The notes: generated by a model from the sequence alone, not told the origin. 44,195 nucleotides of DNA from an uncultured Chloroflexota bacterium (GCA_900696625.1 CAADGU010000283.1:1-44195), one strand, 5' to 3'. Positions 34,283-42,010 are shown, counted from the stretch's first letter. Numbers and translations are program-made.

Positions 34283-35764
34283 ATGGTCACACCTACACTG
34301 AGCAGGGTCGAAGTAGCCGTTGTCCTTTTCTGGGTGGTGGTGCTGGTTGCCTGCCAGCAAGCGGAGCCAACGGCTACCCCGGCCCAGGCTGCGGCGACTG
34401 TGCAAACAGAAACGGCCGTGTTGCCCACCGTAGACCTGGCTGCTATTTTACCTCCCTCAACGCCTACCCCAACGCCTACCCCCTCGCCCGTGCCCACTCT
34501 GCCGGACACGCCCACCCCTGCCCCTGAACCACCCGCAACCGAACAGAGCGAAATAGCAGCCCTGGCAGCGCCCACCTGTTTTTCTACTTACACCCTGGTG
34601 GAAAGTTTCACCACGCCTGGTGCAGATTTGCTGTCGGGTGATCCTTTCTGGCAAACCTGGCGGGTGCGGAATGATGGCACGTGTGCCTGGGATGTGGGCG
34701 CGGTGTGGCTGTTTACCGGCGGTGAACAGTTGGGTGGGCCTGATCTGGTGGCTTTGCCGCCTGCCGGGCCAGGGCAAACGGTGGATGTCAATGTGGCGCT
34801 GGTGGCGCCAGCGGCGCCCGGTGCTTACATTGGCTTTTGGCAGCCGCAAATGGCGGATGGACTGCTTTTGCAACCGCCATCAGCCGTAACCATCAATGTT
34901 GTACAACCGCAAATAACCCATACACCGGCAGCGACGGCCGTGATACCGGTGCCCACGGCGACGGCCGTGCCGCCAACCGCCACTGCCGTTCCTGCCTTTT
35001 CCGGCTGGCGCGGTGAGTATTTCAACAATCAAACGCTTTCCGGCCAACCTGTGCTGGTGCGGGATGATCCGGAAATCAACTTTAACTGGGGTACCAGTTC
35101 ACCAGGCAGTGGATTGCAAAACGGCAATTTTTCGGTGCGTTGGACACGGTCCATTATTGTACCGGGCGGAGAGTACCGCTTTTTGGCTCACAGTAATGAT
35201 GGTGTGCGTGTGTGGGTGAATGGCGCACTGCTATTTGATGAATGGCAAAGCGGCCAGAATGCCACTTTCCAGAGTGAAATCAGCTTGCAGCCCGGCCAAT
35301 TGCTCAATGTGCGGGTAGAGTATTACCATGCCACCGGTCTGGCCGGCGTCCATGTGTGGGCAGAGCCGCAGGCCAGATACCCGCAGTGGCGGGGTTCTTA
35401 CATTGCTGATCCCAATTTGCAAGGCCAACCGGTTCTCCTTCGCAATGACCAGGATATTAACTTCGATTGGGGCACAGGCGCACCAGCTTCGGGTATGCCG
35501 GCCAATAATTTTTCCGTTATCTGGATTCGCACATTGCCCTTCAATTCCAGCGGCTATCGCTTTTATGCGCTGGTGGATGATGGAATGCGCTTGTATGTGG
35601 ATGGTGTGTTGGTGATTGACGCCTGGCAAGATGGTACAGTACGGCAGGTTTCCGGCACCATAACCCTGGTGGCGGGACAGCATGATGTTACTGTAGTTTA
35701 TTACGAAAGGTTGGATGCGGCCCAAATTCGGGTATGGTGGGAACAGGTGAGTGGATTTGAGTAG
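34283..35764 (+). CDS. Lipoprotein with NBR1-type Ig domain and two PA14-like domains
   Basis: A 493-residue secreted lipoprotein. The signal peptide ends with lipobox LVAC near residue 24. A Thr/Pro linker follows, then an Ig-like domain of the NBR1/N_BRCA1_IG type (about 95-205: FWQTWRVRNDGTCAWD, LVAPAAPGAYIGFWQ). A second Thr/Ala/Val linker, rich in TAV from ACGGCCGT motifs, leads to two tandem PA14-like repeats: WRGEYFNNQTLSGQPVL, then WRGSYIADPNLQGQPVL. PA14 domains commonly bind carbohydrate. The start is uncertain: ATG 34283 gives a compact signal peptide, GTG 34235 a longer one. Probably a surface glycan-binding protein; the ligand is unknown. Confidence 0.82.
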   Translation: MVTPTLSRVEVAVVLFWVVVLVACQQAEPTATPAQAAATVQTETAVLPTVDLAAILPPSTPTPTPTPSPVPTLPDTPTPAPEPPATEQSEIAALAAPTCFSTYTLVESFTTPGADLLSGDPFWQTWRVRNDGTCAWDVGAVWLFTGGEQLGGPDLVALPPAGPGQTVDVNVALVAPAAPGAYIGFWQPQMADGLLLQPPSAVTINVVQPQITHTPAATAVIPVPTATAVPPTATAVPAFSGWRGEYFNNQTLSGQPVLVRDDPEINFNWGTSSPGSGLQNGNFSVRWTRSIIVPGGEYRFLAHSNDGVRVWVNGALLFDEWQSGQNATFQSEISLQPGQLLNVRVEYYHATGLAGVHVWAEPQARYPQWRGSYIADPNLQGQPVLLRNDQDINFDWGTGAPASGMPANNFSVIWIRTLPFNSSGYRFYALVDDGMRLYVDGVLVIDAWQDGTVRQVSGTITLVAGQHDVTVVYYERLDAAQIRVWWEQVSGFE

Positions 35765-35783
35765 AGTCCGGAGGTAGCCGTTC

Positions 35784-35846
35784 AGACCTGACAGGTTTTT
35801 TACCAGTTCAACTTGAAACATCGCGGGACAAAAACCTGTCAGGTCT
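35784..35846. repeat. 17-bp perfect inverted repeat, AGACCTGACAGG type
   Basis: Left arm 35784-35800 and right arm 35830-35846 are exact complements (AGACCTGACAGGTTTTT), separated by 29 bp. It lies between the PA14 lipoprotein and the next small gene. The T-run at the end of the left arm and the A-run of the right arm would be compatible with a bidirectional terminator or a REP/MITE-like element. Confidence 0.8.
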
Positions 35847-35905
35847 CTTGAGGAAGTGAACGCCTACTAAAATTTTATAAATTCCTAGTCTAATTTGGAG
35901 GCATG

Positions 35906-36145
35906 ATGAAACTGAAGTTGATGAATGAAGAAACCGGGAAGGTTATTGGTGAGGTAAATGAGATGGAAATGCGTTTCCTGGTGGATATGCTGGAAGAGGA
36001 ATCGGTGGAGGATGCTGACTATTTTGTCAACCAGGACACGATTGATATGTTGGAAGTGCGGGGTGGTGATCCAGAGTTGATAGCCTTGCTGCGCCAGGCG
36101 GTGGGTGGCACAGACGGGATTGAAATTACCTGGGAACCGGCATAG
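35906..36145 (+). CDS. Small conserved acidic protein of unknown function
   Basis: A 79-residue protein (MKLKLMNEETGKVIGEVNEME, then FLVDMLEEESVEDADYFV and LIALLRQAVGGTDGIEI). GGAGG at 35897-35901 favours the second ATG (35906) over the first (35903). No catalytic motif, signal peptide or membrane helix is visible. It is predicted alpha/beta and acidic. I recall similar short proteins in other Chloroflexota, but this is not verifiable here. It stands alone between the inverted repeat and the DUF983 gene. Confidence 0.75.
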   Translation: MKLKLMNEETGKVIGEVNEMEMRFLVDMLEEESVEDADYFVNQDTIDMLEVRGGDPELIALLRQAVGGTDGIEITWEPA

Positions 36146-36157
36146 CAGCGTCACTCG

Positions 36158-36254
36158 AAGTTCGTAATCCGTAATCCGAAGCCCGCAAGCCGTAGACCGA
36201 AGTGCAAAGTTAGTCGCCGGACTTCGGATTACCGATAACGGATTACCGATTACC
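36158..36254. repeat. Short-word inverted array, CGTAATCC/GGATTACC type
   Basis: CGTAATCCGTAATCC and further degenerate words at left, with GGATTACCGATAACGGATTACC at right in part complementary; the arms enclose a less regular centre. This fills the gap before the DUF983 gene. Confidence 0.65.
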
Positions 36255-36261
36255 CAATCCT

Positions 36262-36609
36262 ATGCGTCTCCAAGCTATTTTACGGCTCAAGTGTTCTCAC
36301 TGCTGCCAGGGCGCGGTCTTCCGCAAACCGTTTGTGATGCACCGTACCTGCGGGCATTGTGGCATTGTGTTTGAACGGGAACGCGGCTATTTTATGATGT
36401 CGGTATTTGTGGGTTATGTGATGAGTTTTTTTGTGGTGATACCAGTAATGGTGGGGCTGTATCTCACGGTACGGCCGTCTATGAACGGCTATCTCATCGG
36501 CGCAGTCGTAGCCCTGGTGCTGGCAATTCCCCTGATTTTCCATTACGCGCGTGTGGTCTGGCTGCACCTGGATGAGTTGATGGATCCGCGGCCGAATCCA
36601 CCAACGTAA
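36262..36609 (+). CDS. DUF983-family membrane protein
   Basis: A 115-residue protein with an N-terminal cysteine-pair zinc ribbon (LKCSHCCQGAVF, CGHCGIVFER) followed by two predicted helices (FVGYVMSFFVVIPVMVGLYL and LIGAVVALVLAIPLIFHYA). This matches DUF983, a family of small inner-membrane proteins, sometimes near cytochrome oxidase genes, with no settled function. ATG at 36262; no strong ribosome-binding site, as a repeat array ends just upstream. The C-terminus has a short cytosolic tail (LDELMDPRPN). Confidence 0.85.
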   Translation: MRLQAILRLKCSHCCQGAVFRKPFVMHRTCGHCGIVFERERGYFMMSVFVGYVMSFFVVIPVMVGLYLTVRPSMNGYLIGAVVALVLAIPLIFHYARVVWLHLDELMDPRPNPPT

Positions 36610-36742
36610 ATTTGTTTTATGTTGGTGAATTCGGCCATTTGTCATCTGGGAAACGGCCGTTTGTCACTTCCCCTCTGCTTTCATTTTCGGCATACTGCAC
36701 GGTAGGTGGATTGGTTCTGTTTACCCATGAAGGAGGTCAGAT

Positions 36743-37342
36743 ATGTCCGAAAAACATCAATTCTCTCCTTTAGAACGAGCGCCTTATATGGCTTATTTTG
36801 GTGATGGCCTGTGGGATATCTGGCTTGGTTTATTCCTGCTGGCCCTGGGTTTTGGCATCCTGTCTAGCGAGTTTACCATGTTGATCATCCTCCTGGCGCT
36901 GGCTGCGCCGTTTATGTGGGAAGCCAAATGGCGCATTACAGTTCCCCGGTTAGCTCCGATGCGGTATAGCGCTGCCCAATTTATGGCCGAAGAACGGCGC
37001 AAGGGGATCCTGCTGACGGTTTTTAGTGCTGCTTTGTTTGTGGGCATCCTCCTGTTTATCGCTGCCAGCTACAGGCCACAACTGGCGGCCTGGTTTGGTC
37101 AGTTCAATGGTTATCCGTTGGGCATCCTCATGTCATTGGGTGTGGGGCTGGTAGGTTATCTTTATCGGGCGCTCAATTGGGCTGTTTATGCCTTTTTGCT
37201 CATGGCACTGACGTTCGCCTCCGCCTGGTTTGGGTTGGCATTTGCTGGGTGTATCTTGTTGGCCGGTATGTTGATTCTGGCGTCGGGCTTGGGGCTGTTA
37301 TCTCATTTCTGGCAGCAGCACGCTCCTTTGGCTTTTTCTTAG
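36743..37342 (+). CDS. Integral membrane protein of unknown function
   Basis: A 199-residue protein with about six predicted helices (WDIWLGLFLLALGFGIL, MLIILLALAAPFMWEA, ILLTVFSAALFVGILLFI and others) and a cytosolic basic loop (EERRKG). An excellent AAGGAGGT site lies upstream of the ATG at 36743, supporting a real, well-expressed gene. No transporter or enzyme signature is recognised. It is convergent with the MFS gene. Confidence 0.8.
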   Translation: MSEKHQFSPLERAPYMAYFGDGLWDIWLGLFLLALGFGILSSEFTMLIILLALAAPFMWEAKWRITVPRLAPMRYSAAQFMAEERRKGILLTVFSAALFVGILLFIAASYRPQLAAWFGQFNGYPLGILMSLGVGLVGYLYRALNWAVYAFLLMALTFASAWFGLAFAGCILLAGMLILASGLGLLSHFWQQHAPLAFS

Positions 37343-37387
37343 TCTACCGGGCAGTACCGGGCAATGGGCAAAACCAGTCCTGGTGTG

Positions 37388-38650
37388 TTATTGGATAGCT
37401 TCCGGCTGGTGTACCCACGGCCGTGACGATAGCGCGTAAAAAGCAACAAACCCCAATAAACTGGTCGAAAATAGAAATCCCACAATACTCACGGCCGTCA
37501 TGCCCGCCTGATCAAACAGCACCCCCGTCGCTAACCCGGCGATGCCGGCGGCAAATGCTACCAACATTTCGCTGGCGCCCTGGGTGCGGGGTCGTTCATT
37601 GGCCGCCAATGAATCGGAGAGCAGTGACGACCCGGCAATAAAACAAAAGTTCCAACCCAAACCCAACAAGAATAACGCCACCGCCAATGACATGACGGCC
37701 GTAGACAGCGGCGTCAGAATGCTGGCGAGGATCAGCACAAACGCACCGGCCACAATCAGGGGGACACGGCCGTAGCGGTCAATTAACCAGCCGGTGACGC
37801 CAGACAAAGCAAACATGCCAAAGGTATGGGCGCTAATGACAAAAGAAATGGAACTCGCCCCATGTGCATGGTGGTTCATATGCAGCGGTGTAATCACCAT
37901 CAACATAGCCATCACCAATTGGCTAATGGACAGAGCGGCAACTGACAGGATGATGGCCGGTTGCCGGAAGATGGCCATTAACGGCCGTGCCGGTGCCTGG
38001 ACAAGCAATTGTTGCTCTTCAATTTCAATGGCTGCGCTGATTTCCTTTGGGTCTGGACGCAAAAACAGCATTGTCACTAGCAACCCCAACGCATAAAGGC
38101 CAATGCCCACCAGAAAAGGCCCGGTTACGGCGGCAAATCCCTTTGTCACTGCAAATAATTGTGAGGGAGCGACCAGCGCCGGCCCCAGCACGGCCCCAAT
38201 TGTCCCGGCAAACACCAGCAAGCCAATGACTTTGGCGCGTTTGTCGGCCACATGTATTTCGGCGGCAATATAACGGCTCTGGTCGCTACCGGCGCGCCCC
38301 ATGCCCATCAGTACCGCCCCCACACAAAACACCGCAAAAGAACCGATGCTAATAGCATAGACGGCCGTGATGCTGCCAACAACACCCAGGCCAAAACCGG
38401 CCGACAAACCCATTCGCCGTCCGGCTTTGTCTAACAGCAGCCCAATGGGGTAGGCAGCAGCGGCGCGTCCTAGCAGGGTCAAAGTGCTGGGTATACCGGC
38501 CATAGCATCGCTGCCGCTCAGATCGGCGGCCACAATCGCCATGAGTGTAAACGTGGCAATCATGGCCGCCGCAAACAGGCTTTGTCCTACAAAGAGCGTG
38601 ATGGTCAAACGTTGGCGCACGGATTCTTGGGCGGGGTTCAGGTTCATCAT
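37388..38650 (-). CDS. Major facilitator superfamily transporter
   Basis: A 420-residue protein with about 12 predicted helices and an MFS signature: PIGLLLDKAGRRMGLSAGFG between helices 2 and 3, and WLIDRYGRVPLIVAGA in the matching loop of the second half. It likely imports or exports a small metabolite, driven by ion gradient, in the inner membrane. The substrate is not predictable; the family includes drug and sugar transporters. The start is ATG 38650 or 38647. The tandem pilin genes, also on the minus strand, end just upstream of it, with a terminator (38684-38719) isolating them. Confidence 0.9.
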   Translation of the reverse strand: MMNLNPAQESVRQRLTITLFVGQSLFAAAMIATFTLMAIVAADLSGSDAMAGIPSTLTLLGRAAAAYPIGLLLDKAGRRMGLSAGFGLGVVGSITAVYAISIGSFAVFCVGAVLMGMGRAGSDQSRYIAAEIHVADKRAKVIGLLVFAGTIGAVLGPALVAPSQLFAVTKGFAAVTGPFLVGIGLYALGLLVTMLFLRPDPKEISAAIEIEEQQLLVQAPARPLMAIFRQPAIILSVAALSISQLVMAMLMVITPLHMNHHAHGASSISFVISAHTFGMFALSGVTGWLIDRYGRVPLIVAGAFVLILASILTPLSTAVMSLAVALFLLGLGWNFCFIAGSSLLSDSLAANERPRTQGASEMLVAFAAGIAGLATGVLFDQAGMTAVSIVGFLFSTSLLGFVAFYALSSRPWVHQPEAIQ

Positions 38651-38683
38651 CGGCGTAATCTAACAAACATAGGCACAGTAAGC

Positions 38684-38719
38684 AAAAAAATAGCCCTATC
38701 GGATGATAGGGCTATTTTT
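38684..38719 (-). terminator. Intrinsic terminator of pilin copy 1
   Basis: TAGCCCTATC and GATAGGGCTA form a 10-bp stem around four bases. On the minus strand the stem is followed by a run of T (the A-run at 38685-38690 on plus). A T-run on the other side makes it potentially bidirectional. It is part of a duplicated unit (compare 39033-39063). Confidence 0.85.
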
Positions 38720-38740
38720 ACGAATGAGTGCGTCTTTGGT

Positions 38741-38890
38741 TTAGTTCAGGCCGTTGGTGATGCGGCTGAAAACGTTACCAATCTGCGGGCCAAGCAGGGT
38801 CAGGATTGCGATCACGACCACAGCCACCAGCACCAAGACCAGCGCGTATTCTACCAAACCTTGTCCATCTTCACGGTGTAAAAACAACAT
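38741..38890 (-). CDS. Flp/Fap-type pilin, copy 1
   Basis: A 49-residue pilin precursor: MLFLHREDGQG, then LVEYALVLVLVAVVVIAILTLL, a hydrophobic helix with the prepilin-peptidase signature (cleavage after Gly9 puts Glu14 at +5, with Tyr15). Type IVb Flp pilins form adhesive fibres through the Tad machinery, but no tad genes lie in this window. I start at the ATG at 38890, with GGAGG upstream; a longer reading to 38968 extends into the promoter. It encodes the same protein as copy 2 (39087-39236), differing only at synonymous sites in the parts compared. Confidence 0.9.
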   Translation of the reverse strand: MLFLHREDGQGLVEYALVLVLVAVVVIAILTLLGPQIGNVFSRITNGLN

Positions 38891-38933
38891 TTCTAAATAC
38901 CTCCATTCATAAATAGATTGATAAGATGACCAC

Positions 38934-38962
38934 AGTTTAGCCTTACCTGTGTGAGGAATCAA
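38934..38962 (-). promoter_or_regulatory. Promoter of pilin copy 1
   Basis: On the minus strand TTGATT (-35) and TAAACT (-10) are separated by 17 bp. The same arrangement, with a diverged spacer, stands in front of copy 2, so the boxes are conserved while the spacer is not. Confidence 0.6.
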
Positions 38963-39032
38963 TAGCACTAAAGTCGTGTCCCGAAAGTCACACTGCCATT
39001 GGCATTGTAAGGTTTACCTTATACAGACAAAC

Positions 39033-39063
39033 AAAAAAGCCCTATCATGTGATAGGGCTTTTT
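39033..39063 (-). terminator. Intrinsic terminator of pilin copy 2
   Basis: GCCCTATC and GATAGGGC pair around ATGT, followed on the minus strand by a run of six T. It separates copy 2 from copy 1, so each pilin gene is an independent transcription unit. Confidence 0.85.
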
Positions 39064-39086
39064 GCACTAATGAGTTCGTCTTTGGT

Positions 39087-39236
39087 TTAGTTCAGGCCGT
39101 TGGTGATGCGGCTGAAAACGTTACCAATCTGCGGGCCAAGCAGGGTCAGGATCGCGATCACAACCACAGCTACCAGCACCAAGACCAGCGCGTATTCTAC
39201 CAAACCTTGTCCATCTTCACGGTGTAAAAACAACAT
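39087..39236 (-). CDS. Flp/Fap-type pilin, copy 2
   Basis: A second 49-residue Flp-type pilin, 346 bp from copy 1 on the same strand. Differences seen in the coding region (three third-position changes, in Val and Ala codons) leave the protein unchanged, suggesting selection for sequence identity or recent duplication. The GGAGG site and ATG at 39236 are conserved, as are the promoter (39280-39308) and terminator (39033-39063). As with copy 1, the assembly apparatus must be encoded elsewhere. Confidence 0.9.
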   Translation of the reverse strand: MLFLHREDGQGLVEYALVLVLVAVVVIAILTLLGPQIGNVFSRITNGLN

Positions 39237-39279
39237 TTCTAAATACCTCCATTTATGAATAGATTGATAAGATGACTAC

Positions 39280-39308
39280 AGTCTAACATGGAAATAAGCA
39301 GGAATCAA
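39280..39308 (-). promoter_or_regulatory. Promoter of pilin copy 2
   Basis: TTGATT (-35) and TAGACT (-10) with a 17-bp spacer on the minus strand, at the same position relative to the gene as in copy 1. The duplicated block ends a little upstream, after the shared AATCAATAGCACTAAAG. Confidence 0.6.
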
Positions 39309-39420
39309 TAGCACTAAAGTCGTGTTTTGTTAATAATGATGGATTTTCCACCCTTTCTTTGTTATCGTTGGTGTTATCCATTCGATTCACTAAGGAATCA
39401 TCTAAGAATTACTGCCGGTT

Positions 39421-39455
39421 TTGAGATTGAGCGATTAGGAGATTGAGAGATTGAG
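39421..39455. repeat. Short-word array, GATTGAGA type
   Basis: TTGAGATTGAGCGATT, then GGAGATTGAGAGATTGAGG. The array supplies both the GGAG ribosome-binding site and the TTG start codon of the following hydrolase gene. Confidence 0.7.
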
Positions 39456-40644
39456 GCATTGGTTATTTTGGTTCATTTTGTTTGGTTTGTTCCTGGTGGC
39501 CTGTGACACGGCCGTACCCACCTCGGCGCCTACGGCCGTCAGCCACACCACCCTTTCTCCACCAACTCCCACCCTAGCCCCGGTATTACCCACGCCCACC
39601 CCGCTGCCCACCCTCCCGCCAACCTTTACCGCTACCTTATCCCCACCACCCGACGCTCCCAGCGCCAGCACCCCATCATCCACTCACGTGCTCACGCCCA
39701 CTCCCTCACCAACCCCAACGCCGACGCACCCACTGATGATTGAAGTGATGCGCCAGCAAAGTTACCCTGGCAGTGAATTGGTTTTTGAACAAACGCTGGA
39801 TGATGGGGTCAACTATGACCGTTACGTTGTCTCTTACCTCTCCGAAGGGAACAAAATTTACGCCCTACTGACCATTCCCTGGGGCCAGCCGCCGCCCACC
39901 GGCTGGCCGGTCATCATCTTCAATCATGGCTACATCCCCCCCGATCAGTACCGCACCACCGAGCGGTACGTGGAGTATTTGGATGGTTTTGCCCGCGCCG
40001 GTTACATTGTCTTTCGCTCCGATTACCGAGGGCATGGCAACTCCGAAGGGCAAGCCGGCGGCAGCTATAGCAATCCGGGGTATACGATAGATGTGTTGAA
40101 TGGCCTGACGGCCGTGACCACCTTGCCCGCCGCCGACCCCAACCGTATTGGCATGTGGGGGCACTCCATGGGCGGGCATATTACGCTGCGGGCGATGGCC
40201 GTCTCGCCGCAAATTAAGGCCGGCGTCATTTGGGCCGGGGTGGTGGGGCCTTATCCCGACCTCTTTGTGCGTGGCAATATCCCGGCCAACAGCAACGCCG
40301 CCGGGCCGCCGCCAACCTCAGCCACGCCGGGAGGCCGGGGGCGCTGGCGGTTTGAGATGGTCGAAACGTATGGCTCGCCGGAGGAAAACCCGGCTTTTTG
40401 GGCCTCCATTTCTGCCAACAGCTACCTGACCGACATGGCCGGCCCGCTGCAACTGCATCACGGCACGGCCGATAGCTCCGTGCCCGTGACCGCCTCTGAG
40501 CTATTACAGACGCAAATGGAGGCGGCCGGTTTGTATTCGGAGTTGTATGTGTATGAAGGGGACAACCACAACCTGGCCATCAACTTCTACACTGCCATGT
40601 CCCGCTCTGTCGCCTTTTTTGATACCTACGTGAAGGGACGGTAA
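39451..40644 (+). CDS. Alpha/beta-hydrolase lipoprotein (S9/dienelactone hydrolase-like)
   Basis: A 397-residue exported hydrolase. The signal peptide MRHWLFWFILFGLFLVAC has lipobox LVAC with Cys18. A Thr/Pro-rich linker runs to about residue 92, a typical surface tether. The catalytic domain has VIIFNHGY, the nucleophile elbow GHSMGG (Ser239), Asp341 in HGTADSSVP and His373 in GDNHN, a complete triad. It is probably an esterase or peptidase acting outside the cell; substrate unknown. The start is TTG 39451, inside a short-word repeat array that also supplies GGAG nine bases upstream. No in-frame ATG would keep the signal peptide. Confidence 0.88.
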   Translation: MRHWLFWFILFGLFLVACDTAVPTSAPTAVSHTTLSPPTPTLAPVLPTPTPLPTLPPTFTATLSPPPDAPSASTPSSTHVLTPTPSPTPTPTHPLMIEVMRQQSYPGSELVFEQTLDDGVNYDRYVVSYLSEGNKIYALLTIPWGQPPPTGWPVIIFNHGYIPPDQYRTTERYVEYLDGFARAGYIVFRSDYRGHGNSEGQAGGSYSNPGYTIDVLNGLTAVTTLPAADPNRIGMWGHSMGGHITLRAMAVSPQIKAGVIWAGVVGPYPDLFVRGNIPANSNAAGPPPTSATPGGRGRWRFEMVETYGSPEENPAFWASISANSYLTDMAGPLQLHHGTADSSVPVTASELLQTQMEAAGLYSELYVYEGDNHNLAINFYTAMSRSVAFFDTYVKGR

Positions 40645-40802
40645 TTGGCAATCGGATAGATTGGATGTTCGGGACACGGCCGCACCCCCTACCACTTCTT
40701 ATCTTCCATTGTCTAGTTGCGGGTGGGCACGGCCGTGGCCCGGTTGTGTTGTTCCTGAAATTTACATTCCTTGTGTAATTCACCCATAAAGGAAACAGGC
40801 GC

Positions 40803-41141
40803 ATGACCACTCAAACAATCACGATTCACTTATCAGAGGCGATGATACGGCAGCTTCACCAGGCAGCCCGGTTGTCACAACAGCCCATTGAAACCATTGT
40901 AGAGCAAAGTCTGGCGCACAGCTTGCCGTCGCTGCTCAAAGATATTCCCGTTGAATACCAGGCCGACGTTTTCCCTCTCCTGCAAATGGATGAAAAACAG
41001 TTGCAGCAAGAGGCCCAACGCACCCTTGACCCTGAACGTTGGGCCCAATACGAAACGCTCCTGGAAAAAAAGAAAGAAGACCGCCTGACAAAGCCTGAGC
41101 AGTCTCAACTGGCTGCCTACACCACGAAGCGGATGTATTGA
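40803..41141 (+). CDS. Antitoxin-like protein P2, probably frameshifted near its end
   Basis: A 112-residue protein (MTTQTITIHLSEAMIRQLHQ) of the same family as the genes at 1284 and 43587. An AAGGAAA site lies upstream. The frame ends at 41141 with AAYTTKRMY, but the next frame continues from about 41117 as LHHEADVLTFRKAYAAVLLK and ends at 41227. That tail matches paralogue P1 (RRTYALSLLKWRGHP). One missing C in the CC at 41116-41117 would restore a protein of about 140 residues. The restored stop (41225-41227) overlaps the GTG of the HNH gene by four bases, the expected coupling. So this copy is either truncated, programmed to shift, or carries a sequence error. Its partner is the HNH nuclease. 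Confidence 0.8.
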   Translation: MTTQTITIHLSEAMIRQLHQAARLSQQPIETIVEQSLAHSLPSLLKDIPVEYQADVFPLLQMDEKQLQQEAQRTLDPERWAQYETLLEKKKEDRLTKPEQSQLAAYTTKRMY

Positions 41142-41223
41142 CGTTCCGCAAAGCCTATGCGGCCGTTTTACTCAAACGGCGGGGTTATCCAGTTCCTCCC
41201 TTCGACTCACTTCCCATTGCCCA

Positions 41224-41730
41224 GTGAAATCGGCAATCCGCAAATTACACCCCGTTTTGGCAGTCGCCGCTAATCATCGTTGTGGTTACTGCCAGACGCA
41301 AGAAGTTGTGAGCGGTATCCCACTTACCGTGGAGCATCTCTTGCCCAAAGCTCAGGGTGGGAATGATGAAGAGGAAAACTTGTGGTTGTCATGCCGCTTC
41401 TGCAATGGGCACAAAGCGGATCAAACAGAAGCCCTCGATCCGAAAACTGACCAACTTGTTCCCCTGTTCAATCCAAGAAGGCAAACGTGGCACGAACATT
41501 TTGCCTGGAGCGAAGGCGGGTTAAAGATCGTTGGTAAAACCGCAACGGGACGAGCAACCGTTATCGGGCTATTCCTGGCTGATGATCCAGATGCTTTACT
41601 GGTAAGAAGTTTTTGGATTCAAGCTGGCTGGCACCCACCTGAGAGGCCGTATCCACACCAGCCATTCACATTGCGCCAACAGGTTTTTTGTACGTTGATG
41701 AGGGGAGTTGATTATCGGTTACTGCCATAA
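41224..41730 (+). CDS. HNH endonuclease
   Basis: A 168-residue HNH nuclease. Its CxxC zinc knuckle starts with HRCGYCQTQ (about residues 18-26), the HNH core is TVEHLLPKAQGGNDEEENLWLSCRFCNGHKAD, given in segments, with the second Cys pair in CRFCN, and LVPLFNPRRQTWHEHFAW follows. This is the family often coded just after a P2-like protein. The start is GTG 41224, overlapping the restored P2 stop. The last 20 or so codons are repeated, as non-coding DNA, at 42729-42780. It probably nicks or cuts DNA. Whether the pair is toxin-antitoxin, homing-like or phage defence is unknown. Confidence 0.87.
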   Translation: MKSAIRKLHPVLAVAANHRCGYCQTQEVVSGIPLTVEHLLPKAQGGNDEEENLWLSCRFCNGHKADQTEALDPKTDQLVPLFNPRRQTWHEHFAWSEGGLKIVGKTATGRATVIGLFLADDPDALLVRSFWIQAGWHPPERPYPHQPFTLRQQVFCTLMRGVDYRLLP

Positions 41731-41776
41731 CGAGGGCTACGGCCGTGCCATCCCCGTATTCACATTGAACAAACTG
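41664..41776. repeat. Array spacer copy S1 (overlaps HNH 3' end)
   Basis: Contains CACATTGCGCCAACAGG, then GAGGGGAGTTGATTATCGG, then a degenerate and an intact ACGGCCGT offset by 18 bp, then CACATTGAACAAAC. The same order of blocks recurs in S2 (41903), S3 (42729) and S4 (43495). Confidence 0.7.
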
Positions 41777-41802
41777 ATGTCGGCTCATCAACCACAGTTT
41801 TG

Positions 41803-41924
41803 CACGTTGATCAGGAGCTAACGCACTTCCATCAGGAGCTAACGCACGTCCATCAGGAGCTAATGCACGTTGATCAAGAGCAAATGCATGTTGATTAGAA
41901 TGCACGTTAATCAGAAGAGTTGAG
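41803..41924. repeat. 21-bp tandem repeat in the 41.7-42.1 kb gene-free stretch
   Basis: Four full units of CACGTTGATCAGGAGCTAAC plus G (41803, 41824, 41845, 41866), a shortened unit (41887, 16 bp) and a degenerate one (41903). The 353-bp stretch between HNH and HigB holds only this array and the S1/S2 spacer blocks. A single related unit appears in S4 at 43497. Confidence 0.85.
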
Positions 41925-42010
41925 CATCTGCTACGGCCGTCATGAGGGGTACGGCCGTGTCATACCAGCTATCCACGTTGAGCAAACAGGTGTGGCACGC
42001 TCTCAAAGGC
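41903..42010. repeat. Array spacer copy S2
   Basis: CACGTTAATCAG, TTGAGCATCTGCT, two ACGGCCGT motifs at 41933 and 41951 (offset 18), then CCACGTTGAGCAAACAGGTG and TGGCACGCTCTCAAAGG. It lies between the tandem repeat and HigB. Confidence 0.75.

Noticed and set aside
41666..41905. Minus-strand ORF of 79 codons with heptapeptide repeats (ALAPDQR)
   Set aside because: It is a by-product of the 21-bp tandem repeat and the HNH 3' end; no ribosome-binding site and no recognisable protein.
41803..41924. Possible CRISPR array
   Set aside because: The 21-bp units are directly adjacent without unique spacers, so this is a plain tandem repeat.
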